Source: a virus. Taken from it: a stretch of DNA of 64,000 bases. The DNA is taken from positions 62,001 through 126,000 of IMG/VR virus record IMGVR_UViG_3300018916_000001; one strand, written 5' to 3'. Below are positions 42,550 through 49,964 of the stretch, piece after piece. Numbering within the stretch: position 1 is the first letter of the stretch; each line of letters begins with the position of its first letter. The notes beneath the pieces were generated by a model that was given only the letters and a program-made list of their open reading frames with translations, did not search any database and was not told the DNA's origin. Position numbers and translations under genes: made by a program.

Positions 42550-42783
42550 TTAGATATATTTAGCCCAACGATTTCTTTCTTCATCTATAAACCAATCAAG
42601 TTCATCTAGCAAAACTACATCTTCGAGAGATACAGCTATTGAATTCTTATTATACCCAAAATATAATTTATCTTCTACTATATCTATTAAACATCTAGGT
42701 TCATAACTTAAAAGAATTCTCATACCTTCTAATACTTGAAAGGTAGAATTCATTTTTACATCTTCTATAATTACTTGTGTCAT
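42550..42783 (-). CDS. small phage protein, paralogue of next gene
   Basis: 77 residues: FQVLEGMRILLSYEPRC (about 15-31), a short strand YFGYNKNSI, then SLEDVVLLDELDWFIDEERNRWAKYI. The same order (G..ILL.Y.P ... Y ... S..DV..L.E.GW......W) is found in the upstream gene at 42784 and in other phage proteins of unknown function. Next to it, one base apart, is its paralogue. Confidence 0.55.
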   Translation of the reverse strand: MTQVIIEDVKMNSTFQVLEGMRILLSYEPRCLIDIVEDKLYFGYNKNSIAVSLEDVVLLDELDWFIDEERNRWAKYI

Positions 42784-43053
42784 TTAATAATTTATATTAG
42801 ATAAATACCAGCCATACTCATATTTCCAAGAGAAAGTAGTAATAGAATTTTCTACCTTACTAAACTCCCATCCCCATTCTTTCAAATTTTTTACATCTTG
42901 TTCACTTATCTCTTTATCATCTGTATATAGAAGATAATATTGAGTTACACTTTCACAATATAAATGAAGGTTTGGATAATATCTTAGTAGAATTGAGAAC
43001 CCTCTTAGTAAACATTCAGTATCAAAGTTTTGAGGTTGAGGTATTTGAATCAT
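42784..43053 (-). CDS. small phage protein, tandem paralogue
   Basis: 89 residues with LLRGFSILLRYYPNLHL, a LLYTDDKEISEQDVKNLKEWGWEF segment and a Trp/Tyr-rich end. It lines up with the product of 42550-42783 along its whole length, so the pair arose by duplication. Function unknown. Confidence 0.55.
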   Translation of the reverse strand: MIQIPQPQNFDTECLLRGFSILLRYYPNLHLYCESVTQYYLLYTDDKEISEQDVKNLKEWGWEFSKVENSITTFSWKYEYGWYLSNINY

Positions 43054-43074
43054 TTATCTAACTCCTATAAAAAT

Positions 43075-43172
43075 GTCCTACTCACGAATCGAACGTGAAT
43101 ACTACCTCATATAAGAGGCTGCTCTGACCCAAAGGACTGTGTTTATCAGATCTTCCGTTGAGCTAGTAGGAC
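43075..43172 (-). tRNA. 98-nt tRNA-like gene, anticodon ambiguous
   Basis: The minus strand has a perfect 7-bp acceptor GTCCTAC/GTAGGAC and a good T arm TCACG-TTCGATT-CGTGA. The middle can fold two ways. One is a class I tRNA with D stem GCTC/GAGC, about 25 extra nt in the D loop and an anticodon arm GCCTC-TTATAT-GAGGT with a 6-nt loop. The other is a class II tRNA whose anticodon stem TCTGA/TCAGA closes an 18-nt loop and whose variable arm is CCTC/GAGG. No fold is canonical, so decoding identity cannot be assigned. Confidence 0.55.
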
Positions 43173-43179
43173 TTACAAA

Positions 43180-43365
43180 CTAATTAGTCTTTTGTATCCT
43201 CACTATTTTATTCTTTTTCTCTTCCTCTTTACGTTTTTCGTAATCACTTATGTGTTCCCCAGTCCACGACTCGTATAGTTCTTCTCTAATTAAAAGACCT
43301 CCAGTTACACAAGCAGCATTATAAGCAATAAAAAATCCAGTACCAATTATACTCATAGGTTCCAT
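43180..43365 (-). CDS. small membrane protein
   Basis: 61 residues with one hydrophobic helix (SIIGTGFFIAYNAACVTGG, about 5-23), then a charged helix (DYEKRKEEEKKNKIVRI). It lies next to the tRNA-like gene. No family recognised. Confidence 0.5.
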   Translation of the reverse strand: MEPMSIIGTGFFIAYNAACVTGGLLIREELYESWTGEHISDYEKRKEEEKKNKIVRIQKTN

Positions 43366-43395
43366 AATCTTTTTACCTCTAGTTTTATTTTTCTT

Positions 43396-43665
43396 CTATA
43401 AATCATACATTAACTCTTCAACTCTTTCGTAACAATCATCGTAATACTTAGCTTCTCTTTCATCTACTACTTCTTCTATCTTTTCAATAACTACTCTAAA
43501 TCTTGTCCCTGTAGAAAAATCTCTAAGAAGTTTTTCAAGTTCTAGATACTCCTTTTCATTTAAAGTGAAAGCGTAAGAGATAAGTAGAGATAATACAGAA
43601 TAATTATCTGTTAACTCTTTATCTTTTATATCATCCCACCATTTTATAGTATTCAATTCAATCAT
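43396..43665 (-). CDS. small hypothetical protein
   Basis: 89 residues, acidic and helical (LLISYAFTLNEKEYLELEKLL). It overlaps the HD-domain gene by 8 nt, which suggests coupling. No motif recognised. Confidence 0.45.
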   Translation of the reverse strand: MIELNTIKWWDDIKDKELTDNYSVLSLLISYAFTLNEKEYLELEKLLRDFSTGTRFRVVIEKIEEVVDEREAKYYDDCYERVEELMYDL

Positions 43666-44239
43666 TCTTTTCTTCTAACTCTCTTAGCTCTTTTTGTCTA
43701 TATCTAGGTAATTCATCATTATCGAAATTAACTTCATCACTGTAAAGACCCTCCAAGTGTTCCCATAAGTCAATAATTATTCTATCTTTCTCATTTTCTC
43801 TATATAAAAGCTTCCTAAATCTAGGAAACTCTTTCTTATACATTTTATAGAGCTTAAGATTATTATCAATGCTAAACTCTGTATTTACAATTCTATCGGC
43901 TAATTTAATAGTCAAAGCTGCATAATTCTCTCTAGTTTTTGGAGCTGTCTTCTCAAGTATTTCTTCTCTATTTTTACCTGGTTCATTGGTTAAATCAAAT
44001 ACCATATCTGCTACTTCACTACCAAATACTGATTTAAGAAGCTCGTAAGTAACAGGAGTATCTTCTAATGAATCATGTAACCAAGCACCAGAAAGTACAA
44101 TACCATCTTTTATACCAAACTCCTGTAAAGTTAGAACTACCTCTTCTAGATGTTTTGTATAAGGTAACTCCCCATAAAACTGATTTTTATGTACCAATCT
44201 AGCAAATAACTCTGCTTGTTCACTTAATAGCATTTTCAT
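43658..44239 (-). CDS. HD-domain (p)ppGpp hydrolase-like protein
   Basis: 193 residues. ARLVHKNQFYGELPYTKHLEEV (about 14-35) supplies the first His, WLHDSLEDTPVTYELLKSVFG (about 52-72) the HD and the following ED, and ALTIKLADRIVN (about 104-115) the final Asp. This order and spacing are those of RelA/SpoT-type HD hydrolases such as MESH1. There is no synthetase domain. It may remove host alarmones or a related nucleotide. It overlaps the upstream gene by 20 nt. Confidence 0.75.
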   Translation of the reverse strand: MKMLLSEQAELFARLVHKNQFYGELPYTKHLEEVVLTLQEFGIKDGIVLSGAWLHDSLEDTPVTYELLKSVFGSEVADMVFDLTNEPGKNREEILEKTAPKTRENYAALTIKLADRIVNTEFSIDNNLKLYKMYKKEFPRFRKLLYRENEKDRIIIDLWEHLEGLYSDEVNFDNDELPRYRQKELRELEEKND

Positions 44240-44522
44240 TTAATTTCTCTATATCTAATAACTTTGTGTTCAAGTAATCTAAACTGCACTTAGTTTGCTT
44301 TATTTGTCTTTCTAAATATTCCTTCTCTCTTATAAGAAAAACATCTACCTCTTTCTTCATCTTATCTATTAGCTGTTCTACTGTATCAGCGTAATGTCTA
44401 TAAATATAGTAGTAAATATCTGAATTATAAATCTTACTATATAACGTACCTATTAACTTTTGGTTTTTCTTACTTTGACAAATAGTTATATAAAAGCCTT
44501 TATAGTTAATTTGAGTTCGCAT
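44220..44522 (-). CDS. HicB-like small protein
   Basis: 100 residues: INYKGFYITICQSKKNQKLIG, a strand TLYSKIYNSDIYY and a helix TVEQLIDKMKKEVDVFL. This is the strand-strand-strand-helix order of the HicB-like domain seen repeatedly in this region. A coiled-coil tail follows (REKEYLERQIKQTKCSL). No HicA toxin is adjacent. Confidence 0.5.
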   Translation of the reverse strand: MRTQINYKGFYITICQSKKNQKLIGTLYSKIYNSDIYYYIYRHYADTVEQLIDKMKKEVDVFLIREKEYLERQIKQTKCSLDYLNTKLLDIEKLNENAIK

Positions 44523-44524
44523 AG

Positions 44525-44896
44525 TTAACCTCCTACATTTTCCCTATTCATCCAATTAAGACAGTTAATAATTATATCTCCATGACACTTCTCATCTTCC
44601 TTACACCAACAGACTAATTTCAATGGTTCATGACCTAATTCCTCTCTAAATCTAATATCAGCTAATAACCAATCAAGAGTTTGTTTAGCTTCAGTATTAG
44701 CTTGAATTTGATTCCATAACCAACGTCTATATTTCTGTACTACCTCTTCTCTTGTACTGTCTTTACCAATCTTATACGGATTAGCTAATGTAGATTGAGG
44801 TAAACCAATATACTTACTGCCACGACCTATATAAAAACAATCTTTGTCAAACTCTATATCTTTTATGCAAACTCTTTTGACATTTAGCTTATTCAT
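44525..44896 (-). CDS. DUF4326-type protein
   Basis: 123 residues. FYIGRGSKYIGLPQSTLANPYKIG (about 21-44), a YRRWLWNQI helix and LVCWCKEDEKCHGDIIINCL (about 98-117) match the DUF4326 pattern: 'YIGR......LGNPF..' plus 'L.C.C.P..CHG..I'. The CxC...CHG cluster is likely metal-binding or catalytic. Found in many phages beside nucleotide metabolism genes; the reaction is unknown. Confidence 0.8.
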   Translation of the reverse strand: MNKLNVKRVCIKDIEFDKDCFYIGRGSKYIGLPQSTLANPYKIGKDSTREEVVQKYRRWLWNQIQANTEAKQTLDWLLADIRFREELGHEPLKLVCWCKEDEKCHGDIIINCLNWMNRENVGG

Positions 44897-45110
44897 TAGT
44901 TATCTCTACTACTCTAGAATAATTTTGTGCTATCTCTAGTAGAAGTTCTGAGTTTTCTAACAACCAAATAGCTGCTTTTCTATTTTTATCTAAAAAACTA
45001 TAATCTGTTTCTATAGGTAATTGAGGATTATCCCACCAATCAGGATTACGTCTAGCTACATAAGGAAACTCTCTAAGTAATACTTTTATTTCGTCTTTAT
45101 TTATTTTCAT
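44889..45110 (-). CDS. small hypothetical protein
   Basis: 73 residues, acidic, with a Trp-rich NPDWWDNPQLP and a helix AAIWLLENSELLLEIAQNY. Both ends overlap neighbours (TAATG-type at the start with the methyltransferase stop). No family recognised. Confidence 0.45.
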   Translation of the reverse strand: MKINKDEIKVLLREFPYVARRNPDWWDNPQLPIETDYSFLDKNRKAAIWLLENSELLLEIAQNYSRVVEITNE

Positions 45111-45694
45111 TAGATAATCCCTAAACTTCTTAAGTCTTCTATATCACATCTCATAGCTAACTTAGAAAATAATCTATGACCAATATGAACTTTCCCTAAC
45201 TTACTCATTACTTGGTTCCATTTATAGAAATCCTGACCTAAATAGAACATTACTACTGGAAATGGTGAAGAATCTTTATTGCTCGTATTCTCAAATTTAA
45301 CCCTTTTATCTAACTCACAAAAGGGATAAGGATAAAGTAACTTATACTTCTGAGTAGATACATCAGACTTAATCAATATAACTGCTTTTTCTACTTTACC
45401 CTTTTCATAAGACTCGATTAATTTAGGAATTGCTAATTTAGATAGTGAGAAAGGCGGATTTAACCATACTCTTCCATACCAATCTTTAGTTAATCCATCA
45501 TCTTCTTTAGTGTAGATATTACTAGCTTTTATTGTTTTATTAGCTATTAGATTAGTCATTGGGTCTAAATCAATCCCACCCATAACTTCTCTAGCAGCTT
45601 CAATTAAATAGCTAGGAGTATTATGTTCGTCGGAGTTCTTAGACGTGAGAGTCTTTAATGTTTTCTTAGAGCTAGTAGAATCAATAATAATCAT
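45110..45694 (-). CDS. phage DNA N6-adenine methyltransferase
   Basis: 194 residues of the phage DNA adenine methyltransferase type (PF05869-like): NTPSYLIEAAREVMGGIDLDPMT (about 27-49) is the SAM-binding region, YTKEDDGLTKDWYGRVWLNPPFS (about 57-79) carries the catalytic NPPF, and PFPVVMFYLG lies near the end. It transfers methyl to adenine N6, probably protecting phage DNA from restriction. Recognition site not predictable. Confidence 0.88.
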   Translation of the reverse strand: MIIIDSTSSKKTLKTLTSKNSDEHNTPSYLIEAAREVMGGIDLDPMTNLIANKTIKASNIYTKEDDGLTKDWYGRVWLNPPFSLSKLAIPKLIESYEKGKVEKAVILIKSDVSTQKYKLLYPYPFCELDKRVKFENTSNKDSSPFPVVMFYLGQDFYKWNQVMSKLGKVHIGHRLFSKLAMRCDIEDLRSLGII

Positions 45695-45701
45695 AAAGTT
45701 A

Positions 45702-46133
45702 CTAATTCCTCTCTACTACTCTATTATCTATTTCAGTGTATATCTTAGGTGGAGGTAACAATTCCGGTACATAACCTATAACTCTTAAATCAACATTATA
45801 TTTTTTAGCATTATCGATTGTATGTTTTGTACCTTTACTCGTCCCATTCCAGAAACAAATACAGTGAGTAGCATATTTCAACATTTCAATATTTCTTACC
45901 ATTCCAGCGCTTTTACCTTTTTCCCAATCAGGTATAAATTTCTTTACTTTATAATCTCTACTTTTAGCATAAGCTTCTCCTAACCTATCTGCACCTCTAG
46001 CACCACCAGATACAATTTCTACTTCACATTCTTCTTTTAAAATTTCTTCTAGATATCTATCAACTTCTCTATCTAATAGTTCTGGATTATTAAAATCTCT
46101 AGAACCTGCAATAATCAATTTTATGTCTACCAT
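45702..46133 (-). CDS. SLOG / DUF2493-type nucleotide-binding protein
   Basis: 143 residues. IIAGSRDFNNPELLDREV (about 7-24), EIVSGGARGADRLGEAYAK (about 39-57) and PDWEKGKSAGMVRNIEM (about 67-84), then FWNGTSKGTKHTI (about 94-106). This is the YspA/DUF2493 member of the SLOG superfamily, which binds nucleotides or nucleotide-derived ligands. In phages it clusters with nucleotide-handling genes as here. The exact ligand is unknown. Confidence 0.85.
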   Translation of the reverse strand: MVDIKLIIAGSRDFNNPELLDREVDRYLEEILKEECEVEIVSGGARGADRLGEAYAKSRDYKVKKFIPDWEKGKSAGMVRNIEMLKYATHCICFWNGTSKGTKHTIDNAKKYNVDLRVIGYVPELLPPPKIYTEIDNRVVERN

Positions 46134-46579
46134 TGTTTACCACTTTTATTGTAATTAACTAATTGATAATGAATATTCACTTGTTCTAATAGTTTATCAA
46201 TGTACTTCTCAAAAGAAGCTCTAACTCTTTCTATATTCTGTCCTTTAAAAGTAGGAGCTGCCATATTAGTACCAGGTAAACTACCTATTAATTTTCCAGA
46301 ACTATCTTTACTAACTCTTAATTTAAAGTCTTTATAGGTAAGAATTATACTATTGCTTTTCTCTAACTCTTTCTGTTTCTCATAGTATTCCTTTAAGCCT
46401 TCATCTACTTTCTTTTCAAACACTTCTCTTAATTCTTTTACGGTTACTCCAGATACATCGTAATAAACACCACTAGCTACAGGAAAATATTTATTCTTTC
46501 TAATTCTTCCTATTAAATAATCATCAGAATGAACATAAACATCTAAAATAAAACCTAGATACTCTAATGTATTACTCAT
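46127..46579 (-). CDS. double HicB-like domain protein
   Basis: 150 residues with two copies of a beta-beta-beta-alpha unit: LGFILDVYVHSDDYLIGRI ... VKELREVFEKKVDEGL (about 5-60) and YKDFKLRVSKDSSGKLIGSL ... IERVRASFEKYIDKLL (about 79-130). The layout is that of HicB antitoxin N-terminal domains. It overlaps the SLOG gene by 7 nt. No toxin partner. Confidence 0.55.
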   Translation of the reverse strand: MSNTLEYLGFILDVYVHSDDYLIGRIRKNKYFPVASGVYYDVSGVTVKELREVFEKKVDEGLKEYYEKQKELEKSNSIILTYKDFKLRVSKDSSGKLIGSLPGTNMAAPTFKGQNIERVRASFEKYIDKLLEQVNIHYQLVNYNKSGKQW

Positions 46580-46593
46580 TTTTCTTTTCCTAT

Positions 46594-46623
46594 AGAAGAA
46601 AAAGGGAGCTATTAAAACTCCCT
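46594..46623 (-). terminator. rho-independent terminator
   Basis: Minus strand: AGGGAG (46618-46623) pairs with CTCCCT (46603-46608) across a 9-nt loop, followed by TTTTCTTC. It ends the regulator transcript. Confidence 0.75.
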
Positions 46624-46633
46624 CATAAACTAC

Positions 46634-47494
46634 TTATTTACTATAATATCTATCGAAATAATCTTTCTTTACGTCTAATCTACTTAAATAGAGTAAATCT
46701 CCAAATAACTGATAAATATCTTCTAACTTTTCACTTAATGTACTAGCACTAAAATTAAGACTCACATCTTTCTCATATAATATATCTAAATGTTTTTGAT
46801 ATTGTTGCAATTCTGGTTCATGTATTTCTTCTTGCTTCACTTTCTCTACTACATTTTCAATATCTTCTATTCCTTCTGGAGATTCTATATTAATCAATCT
46901 TAATTTACTAGAATGACTACTATCATGTATAAATATAGGAGATAAATCTATATCTACATAACTAGCATTTTTATATTGATTGCTGTTAGTAATAAGTCTT
47001 AGATAACAAGTAATACCATTACTATGCTTAATAATATATAAGAGAACTTTCTTCGGTGTATTATTAGATACATTAAGGTAGTTTAGAAAAGATCTAAAAT
47101 ATTCATCTTTAATTAGCGCATATCTATACTCAAAAGAATTATCAACATACTCACTATATTCGGAAGACCTATAGTAGAGGTTAAATTTAATTTGAGTTGG
47201 ATCATCATCTCTAAAATCTCTAAACACTAGATTCTTGAATGCAAGAGTAATAATTTCACTTGTTGGATAAGATTTTTTATCTTCCATAGTATTTTCTTCT
47301 TTCTTAAGCTCAATGTTCATGATATATCCTAACTTACTAAAGATTTCGATTAGTGTTTCTACAGTCGGTACATTTTTGCCAGACTCAATTTTAGAAAGAT
47401 AAGGTTGTTCAATGCCAATAATCTTAGAGAACTGAACTTGAGTTAAACCTAAATCTTTCCTTATCTTAGTGATTTCTTTTGCAATGTTGAACAT
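46634..47494 (-). CDS. XRE-family HTH regulator with novel C-terminal domain
   Basis: 286 residues. The N-terminal helix-turn-helix reads ITKIRKDLGLTQVQFSKIIG, then IEQPYLSKIESGKNVPTVETL (about 8-50), a classical XRE DNA-binding domain. The remaining ~225 residues (FDRYY-ending, beta then helical) are unfamiliar and may sense a signal or dimerise. The gene is flanked by terminator-like hairpins on both sides, so it is a separate transcription unit. Likely phage gene-expression regulator. Confidence 0.8.
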   Translation of the reverse strand: MFNIAKEITKIRKDLGLTQVQFSKIIGIEQPYLSKIESGKNVPTVETLIEIFSKLGYIMNIELKKEENTMEDKKSYPTSEIITLAFKNLVFRDFRDDDPTQIKFNLYYRSSEYSEYVDNSFEYRYALIKDEYFRSFLNYLNVSNNTPKKVLLYIIKHSNGITCYLRLITNSNQYKNASYVDIDLSPIFIHDSSHSSKLRLINIESPEGIEDIENVVEKVKQEEIHEPELQQYQKHLDILYEKDVSLNFSASTLSEKLEDIYQLFGDLLYLSRLDVKKDYFDRYYSK

Positions 47495-47497
47495 AAA

Positions 47498-47528
47498 ATT
47501 AAAGACTCCCTAATATTAGTAGAGAGTC
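47498..47528 (-). terminator. possible terminator
   Basis: GACTC (47524-47528 on the minus strand) pairs with GAGTC (47504-47508), with partial inner pairing, followed by TTTAATTTT. It would end transcription of the small gene at 47550. Weak because of the inner mismatch. Confidence 0.45.
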
Positions 47529-47549
47529 ATAGCTTTTACATCTTAGATA

Positions 47550-47768
47550 TTACTTAGTCTTATCATTAAAACCAAAAATATCCTCGTAGTTTTTAGCAGC
47601 TTTCTTAAGCGATTCATTAGGTTCGGGTGAGTTTTCTATAATTTCCCATAGTTGTTCTGCATCTTCTCTACTCAACCTAATAGACTTACTAGACTTTTCC
47701 ATTTTTGGAGTTCGAGCAATTAGATTAAACTTGAGAGCTGTACGAGCTAACTATTGTCTAAATCCCAT
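47550..47768 (-). CDS. small gene with in-frame amber codon near its start
   Basis: The best ribosome site (CAGGAG, 9 nt spacing) precedes the ATG at 47768, which encodes MGFRQ and then TAG (47751-47753). The same frame continues LARTALKFNLIARTPK into a second ATG at 47702 and on to 47550, giving a 50-residue product MEKSSKSIRLSREDAEQL... that looks like an ordinary helical protein. Either the amber is read through (72 residues), or the internal ATG is used by reinitiation, or the gene is decaying. Other genes here stop normally at TAG, so wholesale recoding is excluded. Confidence 0.5.
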
Positions 47769-47805
47769 AATAAGTATCTCCTGTAAACGTTATATTTTAC
47801 TTCTA

Positions 47806-48270
47806 CTAATTACTATTTCTAAGATATGTACAATACGTTAACTCCTCTCTAGTTTGTTGCCTACTTAATATCCACTTACTATAATCAATATTCAAGTAAC
47901 AATCTCCAATAAAAGATCTATGTATATGAGTAATCACCATCATATTCGCCAAAGGTAAAAATAATTCATATATAGTTTTACCACCTATAACCCAAAAATC
48001 CCTATTAGTTTTTATTATTTCTTCTACACTTTTAGAAATTTTAACTTGAGTATAGTCTAGACTGTTCAATTTAGAACTTAAAACTATATTAGTTCTTCCT
48101 TTTAAAGGTTCTGAATTTAAATCATGTAAAAAGGTAGTAGCTCCCATGACTACTGTAGAATTAACGGTTAGTTCCTTAAATCTTTTTAAATCTTCGGAAT
48201 AATACCAAGGTAACTTGTTTTTATTACCTATTACATTGTTGAGGCTAATAGCACTAATTAGCTTTATCAT
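47806..48270 (-). CDS. folA: dihydrofolate reductase
   Basis: 154 residues with the DHFR course: ISAISLNNVIGNKNKLPWYYSEDLKRF (about 5-31), TVVMGATTFLHDL (about 39-51), GRTNIVLSS (about 58-66), FWVIGGKTIYELFLPLA (about 91-107) and a final strand. It reduces dihydrofolate with NADPH, regenerating the cofactor used by the thymidylate synthase just upstream. Its start overlaps that gene by 17 nt. A Trp follows LP as usual. Confidence 0.92.
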   Translation of the reverse strand: MIKLISAISLNNVIGNKNKLPWYYSEDLKRFKELTVNSTVVMGATTFLHDLNSEPLKGRTNIVLSSKLNSLDYTQVKISKSVEEIIKTNRDFWVIGGKTIYELFLPLANMMVITHIHRSFIGDCYLNIDYSKWILSRQQTREELTYCTYLRNSN

Positions 48271-49192
48271 AACCCCCTACAACGGTCAACGGAATGATAA
48301 TTGCGTCATTTGGTTTATAATTACTTATTTCAAAATCTTCAAATACAAAATCAGTTAAATAGTTTTGCCCTTTATCTTTCATATTTAGCTGTGGAAAAGG
48401 ACTAGGAGTACGCTCTAATTGTTTTTGCAGTGGTTCAATCTGGTCGGAATATATGTGAACATCATCTAACATAACAATCAACTCTCCTGGTTCATAGTTA
48501 CAACATTTAGAATACAGATGAGTTAATAATCCGTACTGAGCAATATTAAACCCTAGTCCCGTACCTATATCTGAACTCCTAAATTTAACACTTAGACTTA
48601 ATCTACTATTAGATACATTTACTGTGTAAGTGAAACCACAAGCAGGTAGTAATACACTCTCCCTACCACATTCATCTGCCATTGAGTATACTTCTTCTGG
48701 ATTCCAATAACTAACCACATAACTTTTTCTGTCTGGGTTTTTCTTAATACTATCAATTACCCATTTAGTTTGGTCTAAATAACCAGAATCAAATCTCCAT
48801 TTAGTGCTATTACTGTAATGGGTTGGAATAGTGAACACTTTACGTTTTAGTAAAATTTCTTCTACAAACTCTTCTAAAGAGATATTAGAATCAATATAAT
48901 TTTGTTGGTAGTATTTATATGCAAATTCATTCCAAATGTTTACTCTTTGCTGAGCTAGTTCTGCTACATTATTAGTTCCAGATAAAAACCATAGTATTTC
49001 TTTAAATGCGCCTTTCCAGAATAGTTTCTTAGTTGTAAGAATAGGAATACTATGGTTAGCCAGATTAAATCTAAGTAGCCTTCCAAATACAGAAAGAATA
49101 TATTTGTCTTCTACTCCATAAATAGCTTTTTTAGTACCATTAATCAAAACATCTCTAATTAAATCTAAATACTGCTGTTCTTCTAAATTCAT
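48254..49192 (-). CDS. thyA: thymidylate synthase (ThyA-type)
   Basis: 312 residues. LWFLSGTNNVAEL ... NIWNEFA gives the dUMP-binding Trp region. LLPACGFTYTV (near 182) carries the catalytic Cys. FRSSDIGTGLGFNIAQYGLL holds Arg, Asp and the pyrimidine-contacting Asn, and DVHIYSDQIEPL the His/Tyr pair. It should make dTMP from dUMP and methylene-THF. Unusually the residue after the Cys is Gly (normally His) and the usual Gln before RS is Phe. Asn is kept, favouring dUMP over dCMP. It forms an operon with DHFR. Confidence 0.88.
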   Translation of the reverse strand: MNLEEQQYLDLIRDVLINGTKKAIYGVEDKYILSVFGRLLRFNLANHSIPILTTKKLFWKGAFKEILWFLSGTNNVAELAQQRVNIWNEFAYKYYQQNYIDSNISLEEFVEEILLKRKVFTIPTHYSNSTKWRFDSGYLDQTKWVIDSIKKNPDRKSYVVSYWNPEEVYSMADECGRESVLLPACGFTYTVNVSNSRLSLSVKFRSSDIGTGLGFNIAQYGLLTHLYSKCCNYEPGELIVMLDDVHIYSDQIEPLQKQLERTPSPFPQLNMKDKGQNYLTDFVFEDFEISNYKPNDAIIIPLTVVGGYDKAN

Positions 49193-49199
49193 AATATTA

Positions 49200-49898
49200 T
49201 TAATTTGATTGGTTTAATAAATAATGTTGAAAATCTAAGTCATTAGATAAATAATTTTCTGTACCGTAAAATCTATCCCAATGTTCTTCATAAAAGTTAA
49301 ACATATTAGTGAGTAATTTACTATTCAACTCTTCGAGGTCTAGAGTAATTAGTTCTTGTAAAAGTTGTCCATAAATTTGCTGTGTTTCTTCCACCTTCTC
49401 TGTTAAAATTTCTAGCTCCAATAAATAACCATAACCAGCATTTAGGTCGATAGTTGCAGTAACATCATCTTTAATAAATGTTTCTCTTTGTCTGCCCCAT
49501 TTACTACTATAAGTTAAACCTGCATTTAACAATAAATTGTCTAAAGTAATAAAGGATATATCTAATAGAACTTCATACTCCTTACGAATAGTTCCATTAC
49601 TACTATTCTCGTCAAATATTGAGTATTTAATAATAAAAAAACTTTCTCTATTATCTATACATCTAGTTCTAATACTAAACTTGTCACCTCTACCTATTAC
49701 GTTACTTAACTCTAATTCTTGATCTGTTGTTAAATAATCTCTTAAAATATCAAATAAATAAGCAAGAGAATAATCACTATAATTAAAATAATGATTTAAC
49801 TGAGTTTCTCTACTTATATAAATATAACCTTTCTCTAATAGCTTAGACTTAGTTATATTGTAATCTGGTATTAAAGCCTTAACTTCTACTTCAAACAT
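49200..49898 (-). CDS. CYTH-domain phosphohydrolase / cyclase-like protein
   Basis: 232 residues. It starts FEVEVKALI, the ExExK signature of CYTH (CyaB/thiamine triphosphatase) tunnel proteins. RGDKFSIRTRC (about 90-100), FFIIKYSIFD, RKEYEVLLD and YLLELEIL supply the inward-facing charged strands. Such proteins act on triphosphates (polyphosphate, thiamine-PPP, sometimes ATP). Immediately upstream of thyA; a nucleotide-related role is likely but the substrate is unknown. Confidence 0.8.
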   Translation of the reverse strand: MFEVEVKALIPDYNITKSKLLEKGYIYISRETQLNHYFNYSDYSLAYLFDILRDYLTTDQELELSNVIGRGDKFSIRTRCIDNRESFFIIKYSIFDENSSNGTIRKEYEVLLDISFITLDNLLLNAGLTYSSKWGRQRETFIKDDVTATIDLNAGYGYLLELEILTEKVEETQQIYGQLLQELITLDLEELNSKLLTNMFNFYEEHWDRFYGTENYLSNDLDFQHYLLNQSN

Positions 49899-49911
49899 TT
49901 TTCTTTCTCTC

Positions 49912-49944
49912 TAAAATAATAAAAGGGCAGCTATTACACTACCC
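49912..49944 (-). terminator. rho-independent terminator
   Basis: Minus strand GGGTAG (49939-49944) pairs with CTGCCC (49925-49930) with one G-U, followed by TTTTATTATTTT. It separates the coiled-coil gene at 49965 from the CYTH-thyA-DHFR unit. Confidence 0.7.
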
Positions 49945-49964
49945 TATAACTAAACGACTATTGA

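Noticed and set aside
47550-47768. Genome-wide recoding of TAG to sense
   Set aside because: Several well-defined genes end at TAG with a new gene starting right after (4062, 7007, 24398), so TAG works as a stop.
47703-47770. Possible tRNA on the minus strand (GGGATTTAGA... TTCGAGC-like)
   Set aside because: No matching acceptor or T stem could be formed; the stretch is better read as coding with an amber codon.
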